A stretch of 18,237 nucleotides of DNA from Vairimorpha ceranae (taxonomy: Eukaryota; Microsporidia; Nosematidae), in contig NW_020169371.1 in assembly GCF_000988165.1 (NCBI RefSeq), forward strand, positions 1 through 18,237, read 5' to 3'. Position numbers and translations under genes: made by a program. The notes beneath the pieces are model-generated. The model made no database searches. It was not told the DNA's origin and saw only the letters and a program-made list of their open reading frames with translations. Of this stretch, positions 16,391-18,237 are shown one piece after another. How positions within the stretch are numbered: position 1 is the stretch's first letter; each line of letters begins with the position of its first letter.

Positions 16391-16922
16391 TTTTATGGGG
16401 TTTATATCAGTTTATTCCAAAAAGTAAACAAAAGATTAATAAACATTACAATAAATAAAAATTTTATTTTGATACAACTGAGTGACTGTGTGTATTTATA
16501 AACTTTTAGTAAAATATTGTTCGTGTTTTCCAGGCAATTTTAAATTCATTTCTTATGTAATCTTTTTTAAACCTAGTGTTGTACCATATTTACACTAGAT
16601 TTCTTTAATGACTTAAATTTTTATTCAAATTTATTTAATCACTACAAGAATTAGATAATAATCTTTGTATTAATAGACAAATTGCTTTTTATCTTAGTAA
16701 ATATAATGCGATCATAAATAATATGTAATTTGCACTTTTAAGTTATCTACTAAAATAATTAATTGAAAATTAACATGAAAAGAATCGATATGTTGAATTA
16801 AATTTAAAAACTATAGGGCAGAAACAAAAAATTGTCAACAAAGTAAAATTCAAATTTAACATTAATATTTCAAAGAATCGAAATGAGAAACAAATATTGT
16901 ATTAAATTTATCGTAAGCAGTA
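16391..16922. other. Intergenic region before second tRNA
   Basis: Apart from the CCCC motif of the DHHC gene, I see no ORF, structured RNA or repeat in these 530 A/T-rich bases between the DHHC start (-) and the tRNA at 16923 (+). Confidence 0.55.
16397..16400 (-). promoter_or_regulatory. CCCC start-site motif
   Basis: On the minus strand aaccccataaaaATG; four C end six bases before the DHHC start codon. Confidence 0.6.
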
Positions 16923-16995
16923 GCGCCAATGGTCAAGTGGTTAAGACAGCACCTCTTACGAGGTGTAAGCCTAGGTTCGATTCCTAGTTGGTGCG
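16923..16995 (+). tRNA. tRNA with atypical anticodon arm (possibly Val-TAC)
   Basis: A 73-base cloverleaf. Acceptor GCGCCAA pairs with TTGGTGC (one G-T), discriminator G at 16995; D arm GTC-AAGTGGTTAA-GAC; T arm CTAGG-TTCGATT-CCTAG; internal A and B boxes present (B box GGTTCGATTCC). The 17 bases at 16949-16965 do not fold as a normal 5-7-5 anticodon arm: they form a perfect CACCTC/GAGGTG hairpin, which leaves either a six-base loop CTTACG (with stem CACCT/AGGTG) or a four-base loop TTAC. If T16956 is U33, the anticodon is TAC (valine), but the loop is one base short and the linker one base long. Other readings lack a U33 or a pairing stem. A five-T terminator follows. Confident as a tRNA-like gene, unsure of isotype. 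Confidence 0.75.
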
Positions 16996-17000
16996 TTTTT
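16996..17000 (+). terminator. Pol III terminator of second tRNA
   Basis: Five T immediately after the discriminator base, suited to RNA polymerase III termination. Confidence 0.75.
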
Positions 17001-17325
17001 CGTTGTTTAAATGTGTCCAAATTTATAAACATGTGCTGGGATTTACTTGCTCTTTTAAGCTTTTATTTAATATATCAATAAACTTATTTTATTAATTTTT
17101 TTCCTAATCACAAATACTATTTGTAGGATAGTAAGGATGTAGACACGCCAATCAGTAGTATTGGATTAATAGCTTTGACATGTCTGTTATAGTAATTATA
17201 GTTATTAAATAAACCCATGTTTTATACCAAACTATTATTTATGTTTAATAACAATTTTTAATAAATCTTTAAATGTATCATAATTTTACGTATTTTTTAA
17301 AAAACCTTAATTTTTAAACCCTTAT
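17001..17325. other. Intergenic region upstream of MYG1-like gene
   Basis: Contains no convincing gene. It includes a decoy start, AAACCCATG with ATG at 17217, whose frame closes after 14 codons, about 65 bases before the true MYG1 start. The real start motif is at 17319-17321. Confidence 0.55.
17319..17321 (+). promoter_or_regulatory. CCC start-site motif
   Basis: C-triplet four bases before the ATG at 17326 (aaacccttatATG), supporting this start. Confidence 0.65.
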
Positions 17326-18228
17326 ATGAAACTTGTAACACATGACGGAAAATTTCATTATGATGAAGTATTAGCTTCCTCAATACTATTGTTTATCTAT
17401 CCAAATGCTGAATTAATACGAACAAGAGATCTTGTAGAAATATCAAAAGGAGATATTGTTTACGATGTAGGTAGCGAATTTAATCCATCTACTAAAAGAT
17501 TTGACCATCATCAGCATAGCTTTAAAGAAACTTATTCTAACAAATACAATTTTAAACTTAGTAGTGCTGGTTTAATTTATAAATATTTTCAGAAAGAATT
17601 GTTTCAATATTTTGAGATTTATGATACACACCCGCTTTATGAAAGATTAACTGACAAAGTTTACAATGAATTTTTTTTAGGTGCGGATTGTGTGGATAAT
17701 GGAATAGATATTTGGAATATAGTTAAACCAAGGACAATTTATGATGTAGTGAATGATCTAAATGTGGATAATGATTGTTTTTCTGAAGCTCAGACAAAAA
17801 ATTTTTACGAGGCTGTCAAAATTGTCTCAGATGATTTTATACGATACATGTATAAAGTGAAAGATTATTGGTTAAAGTACTACAGCGAATGCGAAGAAAA
17901 AATTAAAAATTTGTCGGGGCATATTTTACAATCTGATAAGTATTATGATGTCGATCTTATTCTTGATATTGAAAAACAATACAACAAAGACGTCTATTAT
18001 TTAGTGTATCCGCAAAATAATCAGTACAGAATTCGTGCGATTAATGTTGAATCCAAAACTATGGCTAGTAAACTGCCTTTAAAAGAGGAATGGAGAGGAA
18101 AAAGAGGCAAAGAGCTTAATGATCTTTTTGAAGGAGCAATTTTTGTTCATTATTCTGGATTTATTGGAATACATAAAACAAAAGAAGGCGCACTTAAAAT
18201 GTGTGAAAATACAATTAACAGTAAGTAA
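17326..18228 (+). CDS. MYG1: MYG1-family metal-dependent phosphoesterase/exonuclease
   Basis: A 300-residue member of the MYG1 (UPF0160/GAMM1) family, DHH-like phosphoesterases; animal and yeast MYG1 act as 3'-5' RNA exonucleases in nucleus and mitochondria. The N-terminal metal-binding signature H6-D7-G-K-F-H11-x-D13-E is complete, followed by VYDVG with D47, then RFD60-H61-H62-Q and A-D121-C-V-D-N-G. The C-terminal half ends with the family stretch SGFIGIHKTKEGAL. No mitochondrial targeting extension precedes the THDGKF block, fitting an organism with reduced mitosomes. Start supported by the CCC motif. The stop overlaps AATAAA (18227-18232). The last codons lie in the terminal inverted repeat, which is otherwise found only at the other end of the window. 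Confidence 0.95.
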   Translation: MKLVTHDGKFHYDEVLASSILLFIYPNAELIRTRDLVEISKGDIVYDVGSEFNPSTKRFDHHQHSFKETYSNKYNFKLSSAGLIYKYFQKELFQYFEIYDTHPLYERLTDKVYNEFFLGADCVDNGIDIWNIVKPRTIYDVVNDLNVDNDCFSEAQTKNFYEAVKIVSDDFIRYMYKVKDYWLKYYSECEEKIKNLSGHILQSDKYYDVDLILDIEKQYNKDVYYLVYPQNNQYRIRAINVESKTMASKLPLKEEWRGKRGKELNDLFEGAIFVHYSGFIGIHKTKEGALKMCENTINSK

Positions 18229-18236
18229 TAAATATG
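18196..18236 (-). repeat. Right copy of 41-bp terminal inverted repeat
   Basis: Exact reverse complement of positions 2-42. It covers the last ten codons and stop of the MYG1-like gene plus eight bases of 3' flank. The flanking base differs on each side, so the identity is bounded at exactly 41 bases. Confidence 0.9.
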
Positions 18237-18237
18237 G

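Noticed and set aside
16858..17032. Minus-strand ORF of about 57 codons with CCC upstream
   Set aside because: It runs antisense through the tRNA at 16923-16995, a common source of spurious ORFs, and has no homology signal that I recognise.
18220..18228. GTAAGT at the end of the MYG1 gene as a 5' splice site
   Set aside because: The reading frame ends naturally at the adjacent TAA after the complete family C-terminus; no branch site or 3' splice site can be seen before the window ends.

Overview
This window looks like a piece of the nuclear genome of a very A+T-rich microsporidian. Four things point that way. (1) All eleven protein genes are uninterrupted ORFs with no visible introns. (2) Nine or more of the starts carry a C-triplet (one carries a G-triplet) within 0-6 nt upstream of the ATG, the start-site motif described for microsporidia. 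(3) The gene content is eukaryotic: telomerase, mRNA guanylyltransferase, Rab GTPase, DHHC acyltransferase, Orc1/Cdc6. (4) Most proteins are shorter than their yeast or animal relatives. The two ends of the window carry a 41-bp perfect inverted repeat, so the window is probably a complete contig rather than a cut from a longer one.

Layout, left to right. 1-2039: A+T-rich sequence without a convincing gene. 2040-3827 (+): a fast-evolving cysteine-rich protein with a possible signal peptide and a triplicated 15-residue repeat. 4210-4818 (-): Rab6/Ypt6-like GTPase. 4961-6376 (+): Scy1-like pseudokinase, divergent from the GTPase and tail-to-tail (7 bp apart) with a Rex1-type 3'-5' exonuclease at 6384-7487 (-). 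8132-9340 (+): leucine-rich-repeat protein with a cysteine tail, tail-to-tail with the mRNA capping guanylyltransferase at 9363-10334 (-). 10590-10790: a degenerate minisatellite of about 25 bp that runs into the 3' end of the telomerase reverse transcriptase gene (10760-13087, -). 13159-13229 (+): elongator tRNA-Met(CAT). 13302-14069 (+): compact Orc1/Cdc6-type AAA+ ATPase, tail-to-tail with a DONSON-like protein at 14137-15018 (-). 15650-16390 (-): DHHC palmitoyltransferase. 16923-16995 (+): a second tRNA with an unusual anticodon arm. 17326-18228 (+): MYG1-family phosphoesterase.

Three functional groups stand out: chromosome maintenance and replication (TERT, Orc1/Cdc6-like, DONSON-like), RNA maturation (capping enzyme, Rex1-like exonuclease, possibly MYG1) and Golgi/membrane traffic (Rab6-like, Scy1-like, DHHC). 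They are unlikely to be operons: each gene has its own start motif and neighbours are mostly convergent or divergent. The points most worth a second look are the DONSON-like replication factor beside the Orc1/Cdc6-like gene, the loss of one catalytic acidic residue in the Rex1-like nuclease, the minisatellite that encodes the end of telomerase, the odd anticodon arm, and the possible secreted protein with an NLS-like basic cluster.
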